Of a stretch of DNA of 64,000 nt, positions 48,201-55,669 are shown piece after piece. The position numbers were made by a program, and so were the translations under genes. The stretch is from Polaribacter sp. Hel1_33_78 (lineage in GTDB: Bacteria; Bacteroidota; Bacteroidia; Flavobacteriales; Flavobacteriaceae). The DNA lies in assembly GCF_900106075.1 (NCBI RefSeq), contig NZ_LT629794.1, forward strand, positions 1,964,001-2,028,000. The letters are read 5' to 3'. Every line of letters starts with the position of its first letter. Position 1 is the first letter of the stretch. The notes under the pieces are model-generated. The model ran no database searches. It was not told the origin of the DNA and worked only from the letters and a program-made list of their open reading frames with translations.

Positions 48201-49228
48201 CAGCTTTAAATATTACACAAACCACTTTAGATTTAACTTGGACCTCATCAACAGATAATGTAGACGTTATAAGTTATGATATTTTAAATGGAAGTTCTTT
48301 TATTGGCTCTGCTTCTGTTAATAACTTTTATATTAGCGGTTTAACTGAAAACACTACTTATAGTTTCTCCATAGTTGCAAAGGATGCTGCAGGAAATTCA
48401 ACAACTAGTAATCCTATTGCCGTTACTACCTTAACACAGCCTACAAATACCTCAACAATTTTATCAGAATCTTATTTTGAATCTGGTTGGGATAATTGGA
48501 TTGATGGAGGAAGTGACGCTTCTAGATATGCTGGTTCTCGTTCTTTTGAAGGAACTTATTCCATAAGAATACGTGATAATTCTGGTTCAGTTTCTGCAAT
48601 GACATCACAAATCTATGACTTATCTTCTTTTGACACTGTTGAAGTTGAGTTCCATTTTTATTCTTATAGCATGGAAAATAATGAAGATTTCTGGCTGCGA
48701 TATTATAATGGAAATTCTTGGACCACAGTTGCAACTTATGCTAGAGGAACTGATTTTGAAAACAACAACTTTTATTCAGCAACAGTTACTTTAAATAAAA
48801 ATGAGAACGTGTTTGCCAACAATGCACAGCTTAGATTTCAAAATGATGCCAGTGGAAATGCAGATCATATATATATAGATCAAGTTATTGTTACTGGAAA
48901 AACGGGTTCTTTTTCAGCAAAATCTAGCGTTAAAAATTCTAAATCGACAACTTTTCTAAAAAGTCTAAATACCGATGAATTTAATAATTTTGAAGCAGGT
49001 TTTAAAATCTATCCGAACCCTACAACTGGAAGTTTTGTACATATTAAATTACAAAATACAGATTCAGAAAACATTACTTTTAAAATTAGCAATACATTAG
49101 GTCAAGTTGTTAAAAAAGGAACTTTATTAAAAAATACAATTGATGTAAAATCTTTAAGAAAAGGAATTTATGTAATTGAAATTAATGACGGAGAAGAGAA
49201 AATGACTAAAAAACTTATCAAAAAATAG
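45275..49228 (+). CDS. secreted endonuclease I-type nuclease with FN3, lamin-tail and T9SS sorting domains
   Basis: A 1,317-residue secreted protein. After a signal peptide (1-19) comes an endonuclease I domain at about 20-260 with WNREHTYPKS (His111), DVHHLRAADITFNGQRSS (His132, His133, Asn142): the His-metal active site that degrades DNA or RNA. Then follow FN3 (270-355), lamin-tail (360-520), FN3 x2 (525-705), lamin-tail (710-870), FN3 x2 (875-1050), a jelly-roll-like domain (1055-1190) and a type IX secretion C-terminal domain (1240-1317) starting FKIYPNPTTGSF and ending KKLIKK. The two lamin-tail modules are nearly identical at the DNA level, a recent duplication. It probably scavenges extracellular DNA or disperses matrix. 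Confidence 0.92.
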   Translation: MKKLLLFYALIISCSAFSQIPNYYNDVNLNQTSTALKDALALKIITTHTTNLSYTPGVWDALKQTDLDPNDNTKVVLIYGYSDIDGNYVTDRTRDKNLNGGTSGTQWNREHTYPKSLGTPNLGTSGPGADVHHLRAADITFNGQRSSKKFADGSGNAGDVSGGWYPGDEWKGDIARMMMYTYLRYGNQCLPTGVAIGSTATSDVNMLNLFLEWNTEDPVSNFEKQRNPILEGIQGNRNPFIDNPAFATQIWGGPQAEDLFGNPPNGDTESPTAPTNLIASNATQSSVDLTWTASTDNTAVTGYAIFNGTTQVSTTLNTNFTVSSLMAGTSYSFYVKAFDAAANVSSISNAVSITTTSNETGSGTATELLISEYIEGSSNNKAIEIANFTGVTVDLAAYSIKKATNGGGTFSSTLTLTGNLANGQVYVIAHSSATATILNVANLTNNGVMSFNGNDAMGLFKNDVLIDLIGDASNSSNFAQNVTLQRKSSVTSPNNSYSATEWNSFSTDTFNGLGNHSIDGGTTSDTEAPSSPANLVASNILQNMVDLNWSTSTDDTAVTGYDVYQNGVKITTVTNTTYTVSGLVDNTAYSFSITAFDAAANVSSASNTVFITTLPVPDTTAPTAPTNLTSSNITQTTADLNWTASTDNVAITGYDIYQNSTIIASISGTNYTVSELTSGTSYNFLVTAKDDAGNISNASNILNVTTESAPINGTTTELLISEYVEGSSNNKAIEIANFTGNAVDLSSYSLRKATNGSGSFSSVLNLDGNLANGQVYVIANTNANAIILNVANITNETVLSFNGNDAIGLFKNGILIDLIGDELSSSVFAQDVTLQRKSSITSPNVTYIISEWNSLATDIFSGLGNHFIDGGVIPDTSAPSIPSNLVTSNITETAVNLSWSASTDDTAVTGYDIYNGTNIIGSAETTNFNVTGLSAVTSYNFTITAKDEAGNVSSASNSANVTTLDLTAPSAPVNLSALNITQTTLDLTWTSSTDNVDVISYDILNGSSFIGSASVNNFYISGLTENTTYSFSIVAKDAAGNSTTSNPIAVTTLTQPTNTSTILSESYFESGWDNWIDGGSDASRYAGSRSFEGTYSIRIRDNSGSVSAMTSQIYDLSSFDTVEVEFHFYSYSMENNEDFWLRYYNGNSWTTVATYARGTDFENNNFYSATVTLNKNENVFANNAQLRFQNDASGNADHIYIDQVIVTGKTGSFSAKSSVKNSKSTTFLKSLNTDEFNNFEAGFKIYPNPTTGSFVHIKLQNTDSENITFKISNTLGQVVKKGTLLKNTIDVKSLRKGIYVIEINDGEEKMTKKLIKK
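46370..46850 (+). repeat. lamin-tail module, copy 1
   Basis: About 480 bases encoding the first lamin-tail domain of the secreted nuclease. It is similar to 47420-47897 at both DNA and protein level: ELLISEY, EGSSNNKAIEIANFTG, NLANGQVYVIA and LQRKSS recur in the same order. Confidence 0.85.
47420..47897 (+). repeat. lamin-tail module, copy 2
   Basis: Second copy of the lamin-tail module, with the same spacing of motifs as copy 1 and many silent differences. The FN3 units between them are also related to one another, so the region grew by module duplication. Confidence 0.85.
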
Positions 49229-49252
49229 TTCTTTATTTTAAAATAATGAAAG

Positions 49253-49274
49253 GCCTTATCAATTTTGATAAGGC
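49253..49274 (+). terminator. terminator of the secreted nuclease gene
   Basis: GCCTTATCAA and TTGATAAGGC form a perfect 10-bp stem with a two-base loop, followed by six T. Confidence 0.9.
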
Positions 49275-49322
49275 TTTTTTATTTAAAATTATTTACTTTA
49301 GTTCTCACAACTAAATTTAAAA

Positions 49323-50543
49323 ATGAGAAAATTATCCTATATATTTTTAAGCATTATATTTCTAATTTCTTGTACAAAGCAAACTAAGAAAACATTACAA
49401 AAAGGAACCTATAGAGCTGTTTTAAAAATACAAGACAATCAAGAACTACCTTTTATTTTTGAAGTAAAAAATGATTCTTTACTTTCAATTTTTAATGCTG
49501 ATGAAACAATTTTTGTTGATGAAATTACCTATCGTAACGATTCTGTAAGAATACAAACACCTGTTTTTGAAGGATACATTATTGCAAAAATTGAAGACAA
49601 CTTTTTAAAAGGAAGTTTTATAAAAACCAGTTTAGACAGAATTGTTCCTTTTGAAGCGACTAAAAATAATGTGCGTTTTTCATCAAAAAAAGAATCTACA
49701 AAAAACATTAGCGGAAACTGGGAAACGGTCTTCAATGAGAACTCTGCTGATGAGAAATATATTGCTAAAGGAATTTTTAATCAAAATGGAAATCTTGTAA
49801 CCGGAACTTTTAGAACCACTACCGGAGATTACAGATATTTAGAAGGTCTTGTATATGGTGATTCTTTAAAACTTTCCACTTTTGATGGTGCGCATGCTTT
49901 TTTATTTACTGCAAAAGTTACAGATTCTACAATGAATGGTTTTTTCTATTCTGGAAATCATTGGAAAGAACCTTTTGAAGCCAAATTAAATAATACTTAT
50001 GAATTACCAAAAGCAGACAATTTGACCTTTATAAAAGAAGGTTATGAAGATTTTGATTTTTCTTTTCCAGATACAAGAGGAAGAATTGTTTCTCTAAGTG
50101 ATACTAAATTCCAAAATAAAATAGTTATCATACAAATTATGGGAACTTGGTGTCCAAATTGTTTAGACGAAAGTAAATTTTTGGTCAATTATTTACAAGA
50201 AAACCCAAATACTAACATTGAAGTTATTGCTTTGGCTTTTGAAGTTGCAAAAACTAGAGAAATTGCATTTAAAAGAATCAAACGATTAAAAGAAAGAATA
50301 GGTATTGAATATCCTGTTTTATTAGCGCAATATGGAAATTCGGCTGATAAAAAAATAGCAGAAAAAACATTACCCATGCTAAATCATTTAATTTCTTATC
50401 CTACCACTATTTTCATTGATAAAAATGGAAAAGTAAGAAAAATTCATACGGGTTTTAATGGACCTGCAACAGGAAAAAAATATAATGAGTTCAAAAATGA
50501 GTTTGAAAACTTTATGGATGCATTAGTTCTGGAAAAAGAATAA
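49323..50543 (+). CDS. TlpA-like thioredoxin-fold lipoprotein
   Basis: A 406-residue predicted lipoprotein (lipobox FLISC, Cys17). Residues 20-225 are a beta-rich domain with DUF-like repeats (GTYRAVLKIQDNQELPFIFEV, KGSFIKTSLDRIVPFEA). Residues 235-400 are a TlpA/AhpC-TSA domain with the active-site GTWCPNCLDES (CxxC) and a conserved cis-proline segment YPTTIFIDKNGKVRKIHTGF. It would reduce or rearrange disulfides in the periplasm. Compare the gene at 33521, which has the same general plan but no cysteines. It stands between the nuclease terminator and the PAP2 cluster, apparently as a single gene. Confidence 0.87.
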   Translation: MRKLSYIFLSIIFLISCTKQTKKTLQKGTYRAVLKIQDNQELPFIFEVKNDSLLSIFNADETIFVDEITYRNDSVRIQTPVFEGYIIAKIEDNFLKGSFIKTSLDRIVPFEATKNNVRFSSKKESTKNISGNWETVFNENSADEKYIAKGIFNQNGNLVTGTFRTTTGDYRYLEGLVYGDSLKLSTFDGAHAFLFTAKVTDSTMNGFFYSGNHWKEPFEAKLNNTYELPKADNLTFIKEGYEDFDFSFPDTRGRIVSLSDTKFQNKIVIIQIMGTWCPNCLDESKFLVNYLQENPNTNIEVIALAFEVAKTREIAFKRIKRLKERIGIEYPVLLAQYGNSADKKIAEKTLPMLNHLISYPTTIFIDKNGKVRKIHTGFNGPATGKKYNEFKNEFENFMDALVLEKE

Positions 50544-50679
50544 TTTCTTTATTTTTTTAATTGAAAATTATCCATTTTAAGTTTAAAAAAAATCAATCTA
50601 CTATTTCTAAAAAGATAAAATTTGGTTATTTTACGATTACTTTTTTCTACAGCGTATTTATACTTTCAATAATAAAAAG

Positions 50680-51252
50680 TTAAACAAAAAGTTTTTTTTC
50701 AACTTTCTTAAAAAGGAAATAATACATATTTGCTAGCAAAATACCTGTTACTATTCCTAAAGAAATATCAATAGGGAAATGCACGCCTAAATACAATCTA
50801 CTGTACGCAAAAATTAATGGAAAAAATAAAATTAAATAAATAAATTTGTATTTTTCTCTTAATAAAAAGATGACAAATACTGAGAAAAAAGTGGATGTTG
50901 TTGCATGACCAGAAATAAAACTAAAGCTTTGAGGCCTTTTTAATATACTTAATAAATGCTGTATTTCGGGATCATTATTAGGTCTTAATCTTGCTGTAGA
51001 ATTCTTGATTAAGTTTACAAATTGATCAGAAAAAGCCACTAAAACAATCAATGCTAAAATAACAAAACCTCCTTTTTTCCAACCAAAAGATTTTATAACT
51101 AGATAAAAAATTAAAAGGAACAATGGCGTCCAATTAAATTGGTTGGTAATTAGCAACCAAAATGAATCCCATTGTTCACTTCCTAAGTTATTTAAGAAAA
51201 CAAGTAATTCTTTGTCTTTTTGTATAATGGAGTCAAATAAATTATTCACCAA
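50680..51252 (-). CDS. PAP2-family membrane phosphatase
   Basis: A 190-residue integral-membrane phosphatase with about five or six helices. The three phosphatase motifs are intact: STARLRP (C1, about 103-109), SFISGHATT (C2, His) and SRLYLGVHFPIDI (C3, His-x3-Asp). It would dephosphorylate lipid phosphates such as undecaprenyl pyrophosphate, phosphatidic acid or PGP at the membrane; the substrate is undecided. Its start overlaps the end of the cyclophilin-FKBP gene by 11 bases, making it the last gene of a five-gene minus-strand cluster. Confidence 0.92.
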   Translation of the reverse strand: MVNNLFDSIIQKDKELLVFLNNLGSEQWDSFWLLITNQFNWTPLFLLIFYLVIKSFGWKKGGFVILALIVLVAFSDQFVNLIKNSTARLRPNNDPEIQHLLSILKRPQSFSFISGHATTSTFFSVFVIFLLREKYKFIYLILFFPLIFAYSRLYLGVHFPIDISLGIVTGILLANMYYFLFKKVEKKLFV

Positions 51253-52399
51253 TTTCTAAGATTTCTACTTCAAAAACTAAATCAGATTTTGCAGGAAAAG
51301 GTCCATATTTAGCCTCTCCAAAACCTATATAATATGGTATAAACAACCTTGCTTTTTCGCCTACTCTTAAAGTAGCAGCGCCTTCTTTAAAACCAGTAAT
51401 CATCGGTTTTTCTGCATCATCTAACTGAAATACAAATGGATTTCCTGAATCTAGAGTAGATTGAATTTTTGTACCATCGGCAATGTACAATGTAAAGTGA
51501 GCTTTTATAGGTTTATTTGTCACTACTTTTTTTCCTGACGGATTGCTTGTTAACTTTAAAATTCGCAAACCAGAAGCTGTTTTAATTGCTTTTGATTCAT
51601 TCATTTTCGCTAAAAAAGTCGTTCTATTTTCTAAGTATTTCGAAAAACGTTCTTCATCTGCATCTTTCGCTTTCTTATTTCTGTCTTTTTTACCTTCAGC
51701 GTATTTAATGAATTCATTGTCAAAAACTTCACCAGCTTTAAAAGCATTAGCCACAGCACCTATTCTAATAATTTTTACAGTAAAAATGGTATCAAATTGT
51801 TGAATACTGTTTACAACAGACATTCTTAAAGAATCTATAGCATTCTTGCGTTTTAAAGAATCTTTAATTTGAAGTTTTAAAGTATTTAATTGCAAAGAGT
51901 TGACAACCGTTTTACCAAAAACAGTATGCTTACCATCTAAATGTGGTATTGCTCTGTGTGTAATAAAGAACTGACTTCCATTACTTTCTGGACCTCCATT
52001 TGCCATAGATAACATTCCTGCATCACCATGAATGTGCAATAATTTCCCGTTTATATCCTTGGTAAATTCATCGCCAAATCTATAACCAGCAGTTCCTCTT
52101 CCTGTTTCTGTTGGATCTCCTCCTTGAATTATAAAATTATTAACAACTCTATGAAAACGAATACCGTCAAAGTATTTTTTTCCTTGTATAGAATCCGTAA
52201 CTTTAGTATTGGTTCCTTCTGCTAAGGACACGAAATTGGCAACAGTCATTGGGGCATCTTCTGCATATAACTCCAACAAAACATCACCTTTATTGGTTTG
52301 TATTTCTGCATAAAGACCTTCCTTTAGACCATTATATTTAGCTGGTGTACAACCAACTACAAGGATTACAATTATAAAGCTGTAAATATATATTTTCAT
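51242..52399 (-). CDS. cyclophilin-FKBP fusion peptidyl-prolyl isomerase lipoprotein
   Basis: A 385-residue predicted lipoprotein (lipobox VVGC, Cys17) with two unrelated prolyl-isomerase folds. Residues 25-220 are a cyclophilin-type domain with FHRVVNNFIIQGGDPTETGRG (active-site Arg), ANGGPESNGSQFFITH and LDGKHTVFGK. Residues 285-385 are an FKBP-type domain ending KARLFIPYYIGFGEAKYGPFPAKSDLVFEVEIL. Such fusions occur in Bacteroidota but are rare elsewhere. It sits between PAP2 and two further FKBP genes, so it should help fold outer-membrane or type IX exported proteins, by inference. Confidence 0.92.
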   Translation of the reverse strand: MKIYIYSFIIVILVVGCTPAKYNGLKEGLYAEIQTNKGDVLLELYAEDAPMTVANFVSLAEGTNTKVTDSIQGKKYFDGIRFHRVVNNFIIQGGDPTETGRGTAGYRFGDEFTKDINGKLLHIHGDAGMLSMANGGPESNGSQFFITHRAIPHLDGKHTVFGKTVVNSLQLNTLKLQIKDSLKRKNAIDSLRMSVVNSIQQFDTIFTVKIIRIGAVANAFKAGEVFDNEFIKYAEGKKDRNKKAKDADEERFSKYLENRTTFLAKMNESKAIKTASGLRILKLTSNPSGKKVVTNKPIKAHFTLYIADGTKIQSTLDSGNPFVFQLDDAEKPMITGFKEGAATLRVGEKARLFIPYYIGFGEAKYGPFPAKSDLVFEVEILEIGE

Positions 52400-53128
52400 T
52401 TATTTTTTAATTATATCCAATAGCTCTACTTCAAAAACAATCGCTGCAAACGGCTTAATTATTCCTGGTCTTGGTGTTGCTCCATAAGCCAATTCTTGAG
52501 GAATAAATAACTTGTACTTAGCGCCTTTATTCATTAATAATAATCCTTCTGTAAACCCTTTGATAAACTGATTTGCATTAGAATCATAAGGTTGTTTCTT
52601 ATCAACAGAACTGTCAAAAACGGTGCCATCTATTAAAGTTCCATGATAATGAATTTTAAGTTTTGAGGTAGCTATAGGGTTTTCTCCCTTTCCTTCTTTT
52701 AATACTTTATATTGTAAACCACTCGCTGTAGTAATAACACCTTCTTTCGTTTTATTGATTGCTAAGAATTCTTCACTTGCTTTTTTAACATCTGCAAATT
52801 TTGATTCTGCATCCTTCGCTGCTTTTTCTTGAGCTGCTTGTCTTTTTTTAATTTGCTGCTTCTGGAAAAAGTCTCTTAAAAAAATATTTAAATCTTTTGG
52901 CGTCATTAATAAATTCGTAGAATCCATTCCATTTCTATAGCCTTGTAAAAATAAATCTGTGCTGGATTCCTCCAAATTTGCCTTTACTTTAATCGCCATA
53001 TCCATTCCTAAAGCATAACTCGCTGAATCTAATCCTGTTTCTAAAGATTTAACATCTGCTTTATAATTTCCACATGAAGACATTGATGCTACTGCTGTTA
53101 TAATTACTAAACCTTTTAGTATTCTCAT
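52400..53128 (-). CDS. FKBP-type peptidyl-prolyl isomerase lipoprotein (FkpA/Mip-like)
   Basis: A 242-residue predicted lipoprotein (lipobox SMSSC, Cys19). Residues 30-125 are the helical dimerisation domain seen in FkpA/Mip (DSASYALGMDMAIKVKANL, FLQGYRNGMD), and residues 140-242 are a complete FKBP domain: VLKEGKGENPIATSKLKIHYHGTLIDGTVFDSS, QFIKGFTEGLLLMNKGAKYKLFIPQELAYG. It acts as a periplasmic isomerase and chaperone. No base lies between its start codon side and the next gene (stop of one and start of the other adjoin at 52399/52400), so co-transcription is firm. Confidence 0.93.
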   Translation of the reverse strand: MRILKGLVIITAVASMSSCGNYKADVKSLETGLDSASYALGMDMAIKVKANLEESSTDLFLQGYRNGMDSTNLLMTPKDLNIFLRDFFQKQQIKKRQAAQEKAAKDAESKFADVKKASEEFLAINKTKEGVITTASGLQYKVLKEGKGENPIATSKLKIHYHGTLIDGTVFDSSVDKKQPYDSNANQFIKGFTEGLLLMNKGAKYKLFIPQELAYGATPRPGIIKPFAAIVFEVELLDIIKK

Positions 53129-53132
53129 TTTT

Positions 53133-53666
53133 CTATTTATTTATATTAATTAAAGTTACTTTACTCTTTATTGATTGATTGATTCCTATTTTGTTTCCAT
53201 CTCCAGCAATACCAAAAGCGCTGTAAGAAGGAATTACAAATGTAACGGTTTCTCCTATTTTCATCAACTTTATTCCTTTTTGTAATCCAGAAATAAAATC
53301 TTCTTTATCAATGATATATTTTTTAATTCCTAAATCTTCTTTACTATACAAAACTGAATTATTCAAATCTGTAATATTGTAAGCAATTATTACCTCATTA
53401 CCTTTTTCAGGAGTAGGTAAATTTTCTTTTACTCTATGAATGTATGTGTACCAAAATCCATTTGAAGATTGCAAATATACTTTACTAGAATCTTTTTTTA
53501 TAATTTGAAGTATTTTATCGTCTTCAATTTTATTTAAAGCTAAAGCTTTGTTTATAGTTTCTTTATATAATGTTGTTGATGGTTTTGGATTGATTGGTTT
53601 TCTTGGTTCAATTTTAGAACACGAGAAACAACATAACAGCAAAACAAATAAATAACTAATCTTCAT
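53133..53666 (-). CDS. gldI: gliding motility-associated FKBP-type prolyl isomerase GldI
   Basis: A 177-residue predicted lipoprotein (lipobox CCFSC, Cys16) with an FKBP-like fold in residues 60-175: LPTPEKGNEVIIAYNITDLNNSVLYSKEDLG, FISGLQKGIKLMKIGETVTFVIPSYSAFGI. The short helical N-terminal part (TLYKETINKALALNKIEDDKILQIIKKDSSKVY) and the overall size match GldI, which flavobacterial gliding and chitin use require. Catalytic aromatic residues are only partly kept, as is usual in GldI. It overlaps the DHH gene by 11 bases and precedes the FKBP gene by 4. Confidence 0.88.
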   Translation of the reverse strand: MKISYLFVLLLCCFSCSKIEPRKPINPKPSTTLYKETINKALALNKIEDDKILQIIKKDSSKVYLQSSNGFWYTYIHRVKENLPTPEKGNEVIIAYNITDLNNSVLYSKEDLGIKKYIIDKEDFISGLQKGIKLMKIGETVTFVIPSYSAFGIAGDGNKIGINQSIKSKVTLININK

Positions 53667-54684
53667 AAGCTGTTTCTAAGTCAGATTGATATTCTGATAA
53701 TAAACTTGTAAAATTTGTAATAGTTTCTTGCATTGACTCTTCAGATTTTCCACCAGCAGCATTATCATGTCCACCGCCACTAAAATGGTTTCTTGAAAAT
53801 TTATTTACAGAGAAATCACCTTTTGAACGGAAAGAAATTTTGATAATCCCTTGTTCTTTATCTTCAATAAATATTGCTGCAAAAATAATCCCTTTTAAAG
53901 AAAGTGCATAATTTACAACACCTTCCGTATCTCCTTTTTGAAAATCGAAACGATTTTTCTCTTCGTTCGTTAATGTTATGTATGCTGTTTTATAAGAGGG
54001 TAAAATTTGCAAATTACTAAGTGCCTGACCTAATAGCAACAATCTATTGTATGAATTTGCATCATATACATTGTTATGAATTCTGTCATTTTCAGCTCCT
54101 TTGTCAATTAAATCAGCAATAACTCTATGCGTTCTGCTGGTCGTAGATCTGAATCTAAACGAACCTGTATCTGTCATGATACCGGTATACAAGCAAGTTG
54201 CAATATCGACATCAATAAAATCTAAGTCATTATTCATTTCAATAAACTGATATACCATTTGGCATGTTGAACAAATTTCAACATCAGAATACATATATTT
54301 CATATCATCCGGTTGCTGATGATGATCTATCATTGCAAAATCATTTGGATACGCTTCTAATATTTTTTGCATATCATGACCAACTCTGTGTAGCGCATTA
54401 AAATCTAAAAGAAAAATTAAATCAGAATTATCAATTACTCTTTTAGATTGAGAATTTTGCCAATCAAAACGATAGGTATTTTCAGAACCAGGCAACCAAT
54501 GTAAAAATTCTGGGTATTCATTAGGCACCACAACTGTACAGTTATGTCCTTTTTTAGCTAAATAGTGCTTTAATGCTAAGGTAGAACCCATAGCATCTCC
54601 GTCTGGATTTCTATGCCCAACTACCACTATATTTCTTGGTTTTTCTAGAAAGCGCTTTAACTCGTCAAATCCTTTTAAAATCAT
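53656..54684 (-). CDS. DHH-family phosphoesterase (NrnA-like oligoribonuclease/pAp phosphatase)
   Basis: A 342-residue cytoplasmic phosphoesterase. The DHH domain has GHRNPDGDAMGSTLAL (25-38), LIFLLDFNALHRVGHD, and MIDHHQQPDD (DHH motif near 120); the DHHA1 domain ends in FSRNHFSGGGHDNAAGG. This set is typical of NrnA proteins, which degrade short oligoribonucleotides and 3'-phosphoadenosine 5'-phosphate. It is the first gene of the minus-strand cluster with gldI, FKBP, cyclophilin-FKBP and PAP2, and it is divergent from ndk across a 121-base promoter region. Confidence 0.92.
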   Translation of the reverse strand: MILKGFDELKRFLEKPRNIVVVGHRNPDGDAMGSTLALKHYLAKKGHNCTVVVPNEYPEFLHWLPGSENTYRFDWQNSQSKRVIDNSDLIFLLDFNALHRVGHDMQKILEAYPNDFAMIDHHQQPDDMKYMYSDVEICSTCQMVYQFIEMNNDLDFIDVDIATCLYTGIMTDTGSFRFRSTTSRTHRVIADLIDKGAENDRIHNNVYDANSYNRLLLLGQALSNLQILPSYKTAYITLTNEEKNRFDFQKGDTEGVVNYALSLKGIIFAAIFIEDKEQGIIKISFRSKGDFSVNKFSRNHFSGGGHDNAAGGKSEESMQETITNFTSLLSEYQSDLETAYED

Positions 54685-54805
54685 AATTCGCGAATATACA
54701 ATTTAATTAAAAAATTTATGTAATTTCGCGCCGAATTTGTGAAACGCTTAACAATTAGTTTTACAATATTAAATATTAATCATAAAGTAATTAAAAGTCA
54801 ATAGA

Positions 54806-55225
54806 ATGGCAACAAATAGAACATTTACAATGCTTAAACCAGATGCTGTAGAAAACGGACATACTGGTGCTATATTAGAAAAAATGAACGCTGCAGGATT
54901 TAGAATTGTGGCTTTAAAGAAAACTCAAATGACAAAATCTGACGCTGAAACTTTTTATGCTGTGCATAATGAGCGTCCGTTTTTTGGAGAATTAGTTGAG
55001 TTCATGACAAGAGGGCCAATTGTAGCTGCAATCTTAGAAAAAGAAAATGCCGTGGAAGATTTTAGAACTTTAATAGGTGCTACAAATCCTGCTGATGCTG
55101 CTGAAGGAACTATTAGAAAATTATATGCAACTTCTATGGGAGAAAATGCTGTACATGGTTCTGATTCTGATGAAAATGCCACGATTGAAGCAAACTTTCA
55201 CTTTTCTGGAAGAGAGCAGTTTTAA
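54806..55225 (+). CDS. ndk: nucleoside-diphosphate kinase
   Basis: A 139-residue kinase that equalises nucleoside triphosphate pools through a phosphohistidine intermediate. All hallmarks are present: [71 protein letters not shown] with the catalytic His117. Length is standard. It is a single gene, ended by a strong terminator at 55288, and marks the last core gene before the cassette array. Confidence 0.97.
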   Translation: MATNRTFTMLKPDAVENGHTGAILEKMNAAGFRIVALKKTQMTKSDAETFYAVHNERPFFGELVEFMTRGPIVAAILEKENAVEDFRTLIGATNPADAAEGTIRKLYATSMGENAVHGSDSDENATIEANFHFSGREQF

Positions 55226-55287
55226 TTTATATTAAAGCGCTTCATCATAAAATTTAAGAAATTTAGATTCCAAAAATATATTGGTTA

Positions 55288-55315
55288 AAAACTCACAATA
55301 AAAATTGTGAGTTTT
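55288..55315 (+). terminator. terminator of ndk
   Basis: AAAACTCACAAT and ATTGTGAGTTTT form a perfect 12-bp stem with an AAAA loop, followed by a run of T. Confidence 0.93.
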
Positions 55316-55574
55316 TTTTTGCTTAATAAAAATATAATCTAACATTTAGAGTTGAAAATATTTAAATTCTAAGCTTGAAGTTTTTTTTTGCTACAAAAAA
55401 ATTTATCTTCAAGGCAATAAGCGCCTCCCCAGAAACAGGGAAGAAAAAATCTCATCAATTATAGGGATTGACTTGTTTCAGATTTTTTTTTATTTTTACC
55501 AAAAAGAGATTGTGATTATAAATAAAATAGTAGATAAAAAATTATAGACGCCTTGCCAATAAAATCTATAAAAG

Positions 55575-55641
55575 TTCCTGTTATCCGGAAACAGAAACCT
55601 ATAAACAGGAGGTTTATTCTCCATATAACGAGTTGTGCATA
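55575..55641 (+). repeat. left boundary site of the cassette array (half-site or attI-like)
   Basis: The right end here, CCATATAACGAGTTGTGCATA, resembles the right arm of the four full sites (CCATATAC...CGTTGTGCATA), and its last ten bases, GTTGTGCATA at 55632-55641, are exactly complementary to the end of cassette A. The left part does not match the other sites; it holds tandem hairpins (CTGTT/AACAG, AAACCT/AGGTTT, GGAG/CTCC). It could be a primary insertion site or a diverged repeat. Confidence 0.45.
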
Positions 55642-55669
55642 ATGCGAAAAACCAACCAAAACCAATAAA

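Larger units (their letters stand above)
55226..55669. other. 444-base region between ndk and the first cassette gene
   Basis: It contains the ndk terminator, then an AT-rich stretch interrupted by a GC-richer patch at 55410-55442 with short hairpin arms (AGGC/GCCT, CCC/GGG), then the left edge of the cassette array with several small hairpins at 55575-55630. No ORF or integrase is seen. Confidence 0.6.
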
